Source: Thalassotalea sp. HSM 43 (GTDB taxonomy: Bacteria; Pseudomonadota; Gammaproteobacteria; Enterobacterales; Alteromonadaceae). Taken from it: a stretch of DNA of 64,000 nt. Shown here piece after piece: positions 34,750 through 42,995 of the stretch. Location of the stretch: positions 2,132,302 through 2,196,301 of the forward strand of contig NZ_CP038493.1 of NCBI RefSeq assembly GCF_004752005.1, given 5' to 3'. Position 1 is the stretch's first letter; the number at the start of each line of letters is the position of its first letter. The notes beneath the pieces were generated by a model. The model had not been told where the DNA came from. It ran no database searches and saw only the letters and a list, made by a program, of their open reading frames with translations. The translations under genes were made by a program, and so were the position numbers.

Positions 34750-36102
34750 ATGAAACTAGACGGCAAGCTGTTATTCAGTGATTTAACATCACAAATAAGC
34801 ATGATTGAGCAGGGCGAAATCAGTGCTAATGAGCTCTTTGCTATGCAGTTGTCGTTTAATGAAAAAATCAATCCGTTAGTTAACGCATTTATCAGTCTTG
34901 ATGACTCTAATCAGGTCATCAAAGACAATGACTCAGCGCTGCATGGTGTCGCTATTGCCGTCAAAGATAATATTGATGTCGATGGTTTTAATACCACCGC
35001 AGGCCTAGAAATATTGCGTCACAATCGACCCCATGAAGATGCCTTTAGTGTCGCAAAATTGCGCGCAGCCGGTGCCAGCTTTATTGGTAAATTAAACATG
35101 CATGAAGGGGCATTAGGAGCCAGTAATCATAATGCTCACTTTGGCAATTGTTATAACCCTCATAATATTGAGTTAACCCCTGGCGGCTCATCCGGTGGCA
35201 GTGGTGCGGCTGTTGCAGCAGGTATGACTGCGCTCGCTCTAGGCACCGATACCATGGGCTCGGTACGTATTCCGGCATCTTATTGTGGCGTATTTGGCTT
35301 TAAAGGCAGTAAAGGCGCTATCTCTAATCGAGGCAGTGTGCCTTGTGGTCGCAGTCTTGATAACATTGGCCCTTTGGCACGAAGTGCACGAGATTTAACT
35401 TTGGCATTTACCTTGATGCAAGGACATGATGTGCAATCGGCGCAGTCGCTAAGCATTAATTATGCCGCACCTAATGAGCAATTGCCGACCATATTGATAC
35501 CAAAGGATTTGTCGGTATTTTCTGTTGATAGCGACGTTATCGATGATTTTGAACGCAATATCGATACATTTGCCCAAATGGGTTGTCGCCTTAAAAGTGT
35601 TGATTTTAGTGGTTATGACTTCTCTGCCGCTCGTCGTGCAGGTTTGATCATTTGCGAAGCGGATATGCGCTTAACTCATCAGCAGGCGTGGCAGGATAGC
35701 CCCGATTTGTTTTCACCCTACTTACGTAATTTGCTGCGTTACATCGACGGTAAAACGCCGATGGATGTGATGCGCGCCGAACAAACCATTGAGGCCGCCG
35801 TGGTGATGGCGAATCAGTTGTTTAACGACGGCGATATGTTGTTAATGCCAACGGCACCGCAACGGGCATTTGCGATGAACGCAGACGTTCCGGCTAATCA
35901 GGCCGACCTTACCGGCTTTGCCAATATGGCAGGGTTACCGGCATTGTCTATGCCTATGATCAGCGACAGACCATTACCGGCAGGTATGCAACTGGTTGGC
36001 CCGAGTGGCAGTGATCTGCAAATTCTAGCCATTGCCGAGCGCTGGCAACAAAGCACCGGTTTTAGCTGCGACATTCCTAGCGCGATAAGCGCATTTATTT
36101 AA
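34750..36102 (+). CDS. Amidase signature family hydrolase
   Basis: 450 residues. Catalytic Ser-cisSer-Lys: Lys in AIAVKDNIDV, then TPGGSSGGSGAAVAAG with both serines and ALGTDTMGSVRIPAS with the acyl Ser region. The family hydrolyses amides in the cytoplasm, including half-amides such as maleamate and mandelamide. The gene lies in the GntR operon. With the PuuE/imidase-type enzyme at 57799 it would complete the usual cyclic imide to half-amide to diacid route; the pairing is inference. The last ~100 residues are less conserved but include the hydrophobic core LTGFANMAGLPALSMP. Confidence 0.9.
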   Translation: MKLDGKLLFSDLTSQISMIEQGEISANELFAMQLSFNEKINPLVNAFISLDDSNQVIKDNDSALHGVAIAVKDNIDVDGFNTTAGLEILRHNRPHEDAFSVAKLRAAGASFIGKLNMHEGALGASNHNAHFGNCYNPHNIELTPGGSSGGSGAAVAAGMTALALGTDTMGSVRIPASYCGVFGFKGSKGAISNRGSVPCGRSLDNIGPLARSARDLTLAFTLMQGHDVQSAQSLSINYAAPNEQLPTILIPKDLSVFSVDSDVIDDFERNIDTFAQMGCRLKSVDFSGYDFSAARRAGLIICEADMRLTHQQAWQDSPDLFSPYLRNLLRYIDGKTPMDVMRAEQTIEAAVVMANQLFNDGDMLLMPTAPQRAFAMNADVPANQADLTGFANMAGLPALSMPMISDRPLPAGMQLVGPSGSDLQILAIAERWQQSTGFSCDIPSAISAFI

Positions 36103-36133
36103 TCTGATAGTAAGGTAAACCTCTGGAGACTTT

Positions 36134-37297
36134 ATGGCAGGTCCATTAACCGGAATCAAAGTACTGGATTTAAGTCGCATTCTTGCCGGCCCTTGGGCGA
36201 CGCAAGTGTTGGCCGACTATGGTGCTGAAGTCTACAAAATTGAACGCCCAGTAAGTGGTGACGACACTCGTCATTGGGGGCCTCCTTATGTACAAAATAG
36301 TGATGGCACTGATACTCAGGAATCCGCTTATTATGTTGCTGCCAATCGTGGTAAGCAGTCTTTTGCCATTGATATCACCAGCGAACAAGGGCAAGCGCAA
36401 ATCAAACAGATGGTGCTAGATGCGGATATCGTTGTTGAGAATTACAAGGTCGGTGGCCTGAAGAAATACGGCCTTGATTATGATGCATTAGCACAACTTA
36501 ATCCGGGTATTATCTATTGTTCGATTACCGGTTTTGGTCAAACCGGACCTTATGCCAACAAGGCGGGTTATGACGCCATGATTCAAGCCATGGGTGGCTT
36601 AATGAGTATTACCGGCGAGCAAGATCAACTGCCAGGTGGTGGGCCACAAAAGGTAGGCGTAGCGGTCGCTGATTTGATGACCGGAATGTATGCGGTGTCT
36701 GGTATTTTAGCGGCTCTGCATCATAAAAACCAAACCGGTGAGGGTCAGCATATTGATTTAGCCTTACTGGATACTCAGGTTGCCTGGCTGGCAAATCAAG
36801 CCAGTAACTACCTTATTGGTGGTGATGTACCGAAGCGATTGGGTACCGCACATCCGAATATCGTGCCTTATCAGGCTATGAAAGTAAAAAATGGTCACAT
36901 TATGCTGGCGGTCGGCAATGATAGGCAGTTTAAAAAATGTTGCCAGATACTTGGCGCGCCAGAACTGGCAGAGGACAGTGATTATGCGAGCAACGATCAG
37001 CGCGTAGCGAACCGAGATGTATTAATCAATAAATTAGAGGCGTTATTCTTATGCCATGATATTGATTATTGGCTTGAGCATTTGTCAGCGGCACATGTAC
37101 CTTGTGGACCAATTAATACCCTAGATAGAGTATTTGAAAATCCACAAATTCAACATCGACAAATGTTGTTTGAATTGGAGCACCCAACCGCAGGTAAAGT
37201 ACCTCAAGTCGCCAATCCAGTGAAGTTCTCAGCCACACCGATTGAATACCACAGTTTGGCGCCAACCTTAGGTAATGCCTCGACAAATAAAGCCTAA
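36134..37297 (+). CDS. CaiB/BaiF class III CoA transferase
   Basis: 387 residues. Motifs: VLDLSRILAGPWATQ, VENYKVGGLKKYGLDY, ITGFGQTGPYANKAGYD and the catalytic Asp in GVAVADLMTGMYAVSG. These enzymes move CoA from an acyl-CoA to a free dicarboxylic or other acid without ATP. Preceded by GGAG, last gene of the GntR operon, 11 bases before the stop of the broken monooxygenase frame on the other strand. Similar enzymes act on citramalate, mesaconate, itaconate and succinate. Confidence 0.9.
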   Translation: MAGPLTGIKVLDLSRILAGPWATQVLADYGAEVYKIERPVSGDDTRHWGPPYVQNSDGTDTQESAYYVAANRGKQSFAIDITSEQGQAQIKQMVLDADIVVENYKVGGLKKYGLDYDALAQLNPGIIYCSITGFGQTGPYANKAGYDAMIQAMGGLMSITGEQDQLPGGGPQKVGVAVADLMTGMYAVSGILAALHHKNQTGEGQHIDLALLDTQVAWLANQASNYLIGGDVPKRLGTAHPNIVPYQAMKVKNGHIMLAVGNDRQFKKCCQILGAPELAEDSDYASNDQRVANRDVLINKLEALFLCHDIDYWLEHLSAAHVPCGPINTLDRVFENPQIQHRQMLFELEHPTAGKVPQVANPVKFSATPIEYHSLAPTLGNASTNKA

Positions 37298-37307
37298 ACC
37301 ACAGGGT

Positions 37308-37598
37308 TTAGTCTATTTTGCTCATTTCACTGACAATAAACGACTCTACCGCGCCATCAACGGCGACCAGATACGCGGCTAAGTGTGGTGCGCTCATATG
37401 AGTTTGTCATAACTCGCGATTCTGCCAGTTCTCAAAGAACATAAAATGCTGCGGATTGTCATTATCTTGATGCAAGTCGTACTGTAAGCAGCCGGCTTCG
37501 GCGCGAGTCACATCGATAAGCTTTAATAACTCGGCTTTGACCAAGTCAACACGGTCAGCTTTGGCGATGATGTTGGCGACTATGGTAAGGTTTGCCAT
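37308..37598 (-). pseudogene. Antibiotic biosynthesis monooxygenase-type (ABM) gene with nonsense codon
   Basis: Reading from ATG 37598, the dimeric alpha/beta-barrel ABM sequence runs normally to FFENWQNREL, then TGA, then continues in the same frame as QTHMSAPHLAAYL to a TAA at 37308. Intact members have Trp at this position (REL-W-QxHM-x3-H), which is TGG, so one base (TGG to TGA) breaks a 96-residue gene. The first 63 codons would give a protein missing the second half of the barrel. Either a true nonsense mutation or a sequencing error. Family members use dioxygen on quinols or break down heme. The upstream ATG 37658 frame extension is not needed. Confidence 0.8.
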
Positions 37599-37679
37599 GA
37601 ATAGATTCCTACAAACAGATTGAATGCAGGTAAGTATAGATGCTAATTGGCTTGTCACATAGCTGTTGTTGCTATGCTA

Positions 37680-37705
37680 GGCCTGTCAGCGTTTGCTAAC
37701 AGGCC
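37680..37705. other. Strong hairpin between genes
   Basis: GGCCTGTCAGC-gttt-GCTAACAGGCC: an 11-bp stem with one G-T pair and a four-base loop, without a T run. It lies between the monooxygenase and the OsmC-YcaO gene, which reads leftward toward it, and could protect the 3' end of that mRNA or act as a weak terminator. Confidence 0.5.
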
Positions 37706-37731
37706 AGCACAGATTGATGAGCGATAATTGG

Positions 37732-39921
37732 CTATTTGTTGGCCGCGATTAAAGCTCTGGCTTTATGCAATTTCTTATAGCTTTCAATGAGTTTTAGGTG
37801 TTTTTCGATGCCTTCCAGTTTGATACTGGTAGGCGTTAAACCATAAAATCTAATGTCGCCATTAATGCTACCAATGACGTTGCTCATGACCTCTTCAGTG
37901 TACATACGGGTGAACGCGACTTGATAGTCCTCAAAATCAAGATCATCATTTAATGCCACTTCCAATGTCACTTGCATCGCCTGATAAAAGTGGCTGCGCC
38001 CAGCCAACGAATTATCATTGTATTGTAAGAACTCACCTATCAGCTCTTGTGCTTCTTCAATGGCTCCCAATGCCAAATAAAGCAAGATCTTAAGCTCAAT
38101 AATGGTTAATTGACCCCATGCGGTACTGTCGTCAAATTCAACGCCAATCAAGGTGATGATATCAATGTAGTTATCTAACTGGCTGTCTTCTAAGCGTTGC
38201 ACTAAATCGGCTAATTCATCGTCGCTAAGGCTGTGGATGTTAAGGATATCTGCACGGTATTGTAGGGCTTTATTGGTGTTGTCCCACACCAGATCTTCTA
38301 CTGGGTAAATCTCAGAATAATCAGGTACTAGAATGCGACAGGCGATACCGATATCGGTGTACTCGGCAACATACGCTTCTTTACCCATGTCGTCTAGAAT
38401 GGCAAACAACGCATTACATTCTTGTTCATTACTGCCAGAGAAGTCCCACTCAACAAATTCGTAGTCGTTTGCAGCACTAAAGAAACGCCAAGAAATAACA
38501 CCGGTTGAGTCGATAAAGTGTTCTACAAAATTTTCTGGTTCTTGCACTGCCATCGAATTAAAGGTTGGCTTTTGCACGTCGTTGAGGCCTTCAAAACTGC
38601 GGCCTTGTAGTAATTCGGTTAAACTACGTTCAAGCGCTACTTCAAAGCTCGGGTGCGCGCCAAACGATGCGAAAACACCGCCGGTTCGTGGATTCATTAA
38701 GGTCACACACATGACCGGGAATTGCCCGCCTAACGATGCATCTTTAACGACAATTGGAAAGCCTTGTTTTTCAAGCGCGTCAATACCGGCAAGAATCTCA
38801 GGGTATTTTTCCAGCACTTCATGCGGTACGTCCGGTAAGACAATTTCTTGTTCAATGATTTGTCGCTTAACCGCGCGCTCAAATATTTCTGATAAGCACT
38901 GCACTTTCGCTTCAAACAGGTTGTTACCGGCACTCATACCGTTACTGAGAAACAGGTTTTCAATCAAGTTTGACGGTATATATACGGTTTCGCCGTCGCT
39001 ATGACGGGTGTATGGAATCGAAACGATGCCACGCTCGACATTACCTGAGTTGGTATCGATTAGGTGTGAACCTTGCAACTCACCATCTGGGTTGTAAATA
39101 GCGCGGGTGTAATCATCAAGAATACCTTGTGGGAGTTCGTCGTTGGCACCGGGCTTAAACCATTTTTCATTGGGATAGTGAACGAACTCACTGTCTGCTA
39201 TATCTTCACCAAAGAACTGATCATTATAGAAAAAGTTACAGTTCAGACGTTCGATAAACTCACCTAGAGCCGAACATAACGCGCTTTCTTTGCTGGCGCC
39301 TTTACCGTTGGTAAAACACATAAATGATGCCGCATCGCGGATATGTAAAGACCAAACATTTGGCACAATATTGCGCCACGATGAGACTTCAATTTTCATG
39401 CCCAAATCTTCGAGAATGTTGGTCATATCATTGATGGTTTGCTCAAGTGGCAGGTCTTTACCCAAAATAAAGGTGCTGCTATCACCTTCAGGTTGTCCCA
39501 TGATCATCGCCTGAGCGTCGTCATCAAGACTGTCTACTTGTTCGATTTTAAACTCAGGTCCGGTTTGAATAACCTTTTTAACGGTACAGCGATCAATCGA
39601 ACGCAAGATACCTTGGCGGTCTTTATCAGAGATGTTGTCTGGCAGTTCAACCTGAATCTGGAATATCTGGTTGTAACGGTTTTCCGGATCAACAATGTTG
39701 TTTTGTGCGATGCGGATATTGTCGGTTGGAATATCTCGAGACTTACAGTACACCTTGACGAAATAGGCGGCACACAAAGCAGAAGAAGCGAGGAAATAGT
39801 CAAAAGGACTAGGTGCCGAACCGTCGCCTTTATAGCGAATTGGCTGATCAGCAACGACACTAAAGTCGTCGAATTTGGCTTCAACTTTTAAGTTGTCGAG
39901 AAAATTAACTTTGATTTCCAT
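37732..39921 (-). CDS. OsmC domain/YcaO domain fusion protein
   Basis: 729 residues. N-terminal OsmC-like domain (about 1-145; GDGSAPSPFDYFLASSALCAAYFV with the peroxidatic Cys region), then a YcaO domain (about 165-590; NGKGASKESALCSALGEFIER for ATP binding and SLTELLQGRSFE), then helical repeats to the end. YcaO proteins use ATP to activate a peptide amide or carry out thioamide or methylthiolation-linked tasks. OsmC proteins reduce organic peroxides. The fused form occurs widely in marine gammaproteobacteria but its substrate is unknown to me. The gene stands alone, behind no evident partner peptide gene. Confidence 0.88.
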   Translation of the reverse strand: MEIKVNFLDNLKVEAKFDDFSVVADQPIRYKGDGSAPSPFDYFLASSALCAAYFVKVYCKSRDIPTDNIRIAQNNIVDPENRYNQIFQIQVELPDNISDKDRQGILRSIDRCTVKKVIQTGPEFKIEQVDSLDDDAQAMIMGQPEGDSSTFILGKDLPLEQTINDMTNILEDLGMKIEVSSWRNIVPNVWSLHIRDAASFMCFTNGKGASKESALCSALGEFIERLNCNFFYNDQFFGEDIADSEFVHYPNEKWFKPGANDELPQGILDDYTRAIYNPDGELQGSHLIDTNSGNVERGIVSIPYTRHSDGETVYIPSNLIENLFLSNGMSAGNNLFEAKVQCLSEIFERAVKRQIIEQEIVLPDVPHEVLEKYPEILAGIDALEKQGFPIVVKDASLGGQFPVMCVTLMNPRTGGVFASFGAHPSFEVALERSLTELLQGRSFEGLNDVQKPTFNSMAVQEPENFVEHFIDSTGVISWRFFSAANDYEFVEWDFSGSNEQECNALFAILDDMGKEAYVAEYTDIGIACRILVPDYSEIYPVEDLVWDNTNKALQYRADILNIHSLSDDELADLVQRLEDSQLDNYIDIITLIGVEFDDSTAWGQLTIIELKILLYLALGAIEEAQELIGEFLQYNDNSLAGRSHFYQAMQVTLEVALNDDLDFEDYQVAFTRMYTEEVMSNVIGSINGDIRFYGLTPTSIKLEGIEKHLKLIESYKKLHKARALIAANK

Positions 39922-40018
39922 GGATATTTACCGCACTTGATTGCCGCAGAAACGGGCTGTATGTGTTTAAGTGCGCTAATTATCGTTGTTTTTAGCGGAT
40001 TAGTCTTGGTTTTATTGT

Positions 40019-40045
40019 AAAAAAGCGGCAATAACTTATGCCGCT
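40019..40045 (-). terminator. Terminator of the DM13 gene
   Basis: On the minus strand AGCGGCA-taagttat-TGCCGCTTTTTT: a 7-bp stem followed by six T, 30 bases past the stop of the DM13-domain gene. Confidence 0.75.
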
Positions 40046-40074
40046 AACGTATATTCAATGGCCCAACATTGGTG

Positions 40075-40551
40075 TTATTGATATTGGCCAGAGGTGATAA
40101 ATTCGGAAAATGATTCGCACCACACGACCACGGTATTAAAGTCATCTATGGCGGTTCCTGCCGGCAGGTTAACTAAAAAGTTATCAAAGGTTTTAACCTC
40201 ACCGACTTGGATCATTGCCGCTTTATTGGCTAAAAACTGTTGTTCGTCTTCGACATAGGTTGGTGATAAGTAGACTTTGTAATCTGGCCCAGGAGCAAGC
40301 TCGCCAACAAAGGCAATGCTGCTTTGATTAATGCTCACTTTGCCTTCTCCCCAATGAAAAAGGTCACTGCCGCTGCGTTGACGGTCAAACTCTGTTTCGA
40401 AAATAGCCTTGGCTGCAGCTTGGCTTACTTGTTGATAATCTGGTGCCGATGGTGCGGTTAAGATAGGCAAGGCGTATATACCAATTGCAAAGCCGATAAA
40501 GGCAACAAACAAATGACTGGCGGCTAATAGGGCAATTTTTCTCGTTTTCAT
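40075..40551 (-). CDS. Membrane-anchored DM13-domain protein
   Basis: About 158 residues. A single N-terminal hydrophobic helix (about 8-30, ending YALPILT) anchors or exports it. The rest (about 60-155) fits a DM13 domain: DLFHWGEGKVSI, FVGELAPGPDYKVYLSP, VGEVKTFDNFLVNLPAGT and the conserved Cys in VVVWCESFSEFI. DM13 domains are thought to carry an electron-transferring group and occur with redox or iron proteins. I start at ATG 40551; a GTG at 40569 is in frame and adds six residues. It lies 80 bases after the VOC gene and could be part of that operon. Confidence 0.78.
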   Translation of the reverse strand: MKTRKIALLAASHLFVAFIGFAIGIYALPILTAPSAPDYQQVSQAAAKAIFETEFDRQRSGSDLFHWGEGKVSINQSSIAFVGELAPGPDYKVYLSPTYVEDEQQFLANKAAMIQVGEVKTFDNFLVNLPAGTAIDDFNTVVVWCESFSEFITSGQYQ

Positions 40552-40631
40552 ATTAAATATTACATTCACTGATTTTGATGAGCCTATATAGACCGAACGG
40601 TTGCAAAAATTATTGCAAGCAATGTAAATAT

Positions 40632-41537
40632 TTAATTGGCCAACAGTTCGATTAACTCACCCGCAGCACCAGTAGCAAAAATACCACGACAGCGACCAAG
40701 GTAGTGGCTATCGATTGGGGTTATGGTCTGTTTTAACCTATCGGCGATGGCCTCAATGTTATTAACCTGAATGCTGATCATGGCGATACCACTGGGTAAA
40801 CCACCGGTATTAGTGATGATAGGAGCAGCATCAACAACTTGGTCAATTTCAAATAAGGTTTTGCCAGCAAGTTGCAGCGTGGCGACATCATATTGATGGT
40901 CTATCGGTTTGCCCCAAGCGTTGTTTAACACCGTCACTTTGGTGGGGAACTTTAACCCTTGATCCGCTTGATGCAAGGCCTCATAAAAAGCCAATGATTG
41001 TTCTCGATTTGGTGTCGACAATACGGGGATAAATAAACTGCCAGAGCTGGCTTTGGTCATCGGTAATTCAAACGGCGGCACCTCACGTTCCACTTGAGTC
41101 AAATAACTTACTTCACCAGCGGGACCAATCACTTGCATTGCTTTGATGGCATCGCTGACTTGTAAATAAGCCGGTGCACCAATCACCTCAAAGTCTGATT
41201 GTAATTGTTTGGCGATGGCGTCAACGTCACCAACGTTGGTTTCTAAGCTCATCCAACCGTGGGTTTTTAACGGCTGATTGGCTTTGGCATTTTTATCTTC
41301 AAGCAAACGCAACCAAGCATCACCGTTAGCCGCTTTGAGTATGTGCAGGCGATTACCGACGAGGTTTTCGGCTTGCCAAAAACTGGCTAATTGTTCACTG
41401 ACCGTCGACTCTTCAACAAGGGTAAAATCTAACTGTTGAATATAAGCTTGGCTGACCTTATCGATATCTTGGCAAGTTAAAGTCGCGCCCAGTACTGGGC
41501 CTAGTTGTCTGCGGGATTTTGTATTGCTATCACTCAT
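40632..41537 (-). CDS. Two-module VOC-family protein
   Basis: 301 residues with two glyoxalase-like modules (about 15-140 and 160-300: GATLTCQDIDKVSQAY and LFIPVLSTPNREQSLAFY). Metal ligands are not clearly conserved, so it may be a binding protein or a dioxygenase or isomerase relative. Its start is three bases after the lyase stop, fixing it in the aconitase-type/lyase operon. A role on the same alkylated dicarboxylic acid is inferred. Confidence 0.75.
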   Translation of the reverse strand: MSDSNTKSRRQLGPVLGATLTCQDIDKVSQAYIQQLDFTLVEESTVSEQLASFWQAENLVGNRLHILKAANGDAWLRLLEDKNAKANQPLKTHGWMSLETNVGDVDAIAKQLQSDFEVIGAPAYLQVSDAIKAMQVIGPAGEVSYLTQVEREVPPFELPMTKASSGSLFIPVLSTPNREQSLAFYEALHQADQGLKFPTKVTVLNNAWGKPIDHQYDVATLQLAGKTLFEIDQVVDAAPIITNTGGLPSGIAMISIQVNNIEAIADRLKQTITPIDSHYLGRCRGIFATGAAGELIELLAN

Positions 41538-41540
41538 AAA

Positions 41541-42437
41541 TTACTTGTTACTGATCGCTTCGGCTTCGATGCTCGCTTGATACTTTTGACCATTTTTTAG
41601 AATGTCATTGGTACCGAGCAATTGATTTAAACCGGCTAAATCGAGCATTCTATCGCGATACATATTGGTATTGCCGTTGGTTTTAATTGAGGCCAAAAAT
41701 TCCTGCGCCATAAAGGTATAAGCACGCACCATTGCGCCTGGGAAAATCACTAACGAGTAACCCATATTTTCTAAATCTTCGGCTTTTTCGATCGGCGTTG
41801 AACCACCTTCAACCATGTTCGCTAGCAAAGGCACCTTATCTTTGAAAATACGATTAATTTCATGCATTTGTTCAATGCTTTCAGGCGCCTCAATAAATAA
41901 CATATCGGCACCGGCTTGGGCGTAGGCTTGAGCACGCTCAACTGCTTTGGCAAACCCTTCGACGGCTATGGCGTCAGTGCGGGCGATGATCAGAGTATCT
42001 GGATTTTGTCTGGCATCAATGGCCGCTTTAATTTTGCCGACCATTTCTTGCAACGATACCAAGCTTTTACCCTTAAGATGACCGCAACGTTTCGGCATTT
42101 GCTGATCTTCTAGCTGAATACCTGACGCACCGTTGCGTTCAAATAACTTCACCGTGCGTTGCACGTTTATGGCATTACCAAAGCCGGTATCGGCATCGAC
42201 TATCATTGGCAAATCGGTTCGTTCGCGAATTTGCGAGATAACATCCGCTACTTCGCTCATCGATACTAGGCCAATATCGGGACGACCAAATCGGGTGTAA
42301 GCGATTGACGCACCAGATAAATACATGGCGTCAAAACCACCTTGCTCAATCAATGACGCACTTAGCGCATCATAACCACCCGGGGCGATTAGAATGCGTT
42401 TATCGTCAATATGTTTTCTTAATTTGCTTGCGTGCAC
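41541..42437 (-). CDS. Isocitrate lyase/PEP mutase-family C-C lyase (2,3-dimethylmalate lyase-like)
   Basis: 298 residues, a TIM barrel. Motifs: LIAPGGYDALSA, YLSGASIA, IVDADTGFGNA (metal-binding Asp), GIQLEDQ and the catalytic loop PKRCGHLKGKSLV, then ARTDA and EAPES. Members cleave 2-methylisocitrate, 2,3-dimethylmalate or oxaloacetate. Directly behind aconitase-type large and small subunits, the match is to the nicotinate-pathway pair dimethylmaleate hydratase plus 2,3-dimethylmalate lyase, which yields propionate and pyruvate. It starts two bases past the stop of the small subunit. 2-Methylisocitrate lyase is the main alternative, but prpC/prpD are not here. Confidence 0.85.
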   Translation of the reverse strand: MHASKLRKHIDDKRILIAPGGYDALSASLIEQGGFDAMYLSGASIAYTRFGRPDIGLVSMSEVADVISQIRERTDLPMIVDADTGFGNAINVQRTVKLFERNGASGIQLEDQQMPKRCGHLKGKSLVSLQEMVGKIKAAIDARQNPDTLIIARTDAIAVEGFAKAVERAQAYAQAGADMLFIEAPESIEQMHEINRIFKDKVPLLANMVEGGSTPIEKAEDLENMGYSLVIFPGAMVRAYTFMAQEFLASIKTNGNTNMYRDRMLDLAGLNQLLGTNDILKNGQKYQASIEAEAISNK

Positions 42438-42439
42438 GG

Positions 42440-42973
42440 CTAGCTCTCCGATTCTTGTGTTTCACTATCGCTGTTTTTCTGTTGCGCAAATTTGTTCTTC
42501 AGATAGGGCATTAAGCCACCAGCATTGACGATCACCATCAACTCTGCCGGGATAGGCTCACATTGAAAAGATTCACCGGTCGTCAGGTTTTTCACTAAGC
42601 CCTGCACTGGATCAACACTGACTTGCTGGCCTTTTTCGATATTCGCCAGTTCCGGGCAAAACAGTACAGGCAACCCTAGGTTCAGGGCATTGCGGTAAAA
42701 AATACGGGCAAATGATTTGGCAACCACCGCCGATACACCTAATTCAACTAAGGCTTGTGCGGCTTGCTCTCGAGAGGAACCAATACCAAATGCGTCACCG
42801 CCGATGACCACGTCGCCAGCTTTTACCTGACTGGCAAAGTCGGCGTCAATGGCTTCGAGGCAATGCGCGGCCAGTTCACTGAGTGGCGCTTTCATATAGG
42901 CACCTGGAGCTAACAAATCGGTATCAATATTGTCGCCGTAAACCCAAGCGTGTCCTGTTAATTCATTATTCAT
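42440..42973 (-). CDS. Aconitase-type hydratase small subunit (LeuD2/DmdB-like)
   Basis: 177 residues, the swivelling domain. Motifs: VYGDNIDTDLLAPGAYM, GDVVIGGDAFGIGSSREQAA and AKSFARIFYRNALNLGLPVL. It is shorter than leucine-pathway LeuD of E. coli and fits the LeuD2/HacB/DmdB group. The substrate loop after DTD reads YMKA, unlike YLRT of isopropylmalate isomerase as I remember it, which argues for another substrate. The start is ATG 42973 after AGGA. It follows the large subunit by 22 bases. Confidence 0.85.
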   Translation of the reverse strand: MNNELTGHAWVYGDNIDTDLLAPGAYMKAPLSELAAHCLEAIDADFASQVKAGDVVIGGDAFGIGSSREQAAQALVELGVSAVVAKSFARIFYRNALNLGLPVLFCPELANIEKGQQVSVDPVQGLVKNLTTGESFQCEPIPAELMVIVNAGGLMPYLKNKFAQQKNSDSETQESES

Positions 42974-42995
42974 CTTGTTTTCCTGTCGCTTAGCC

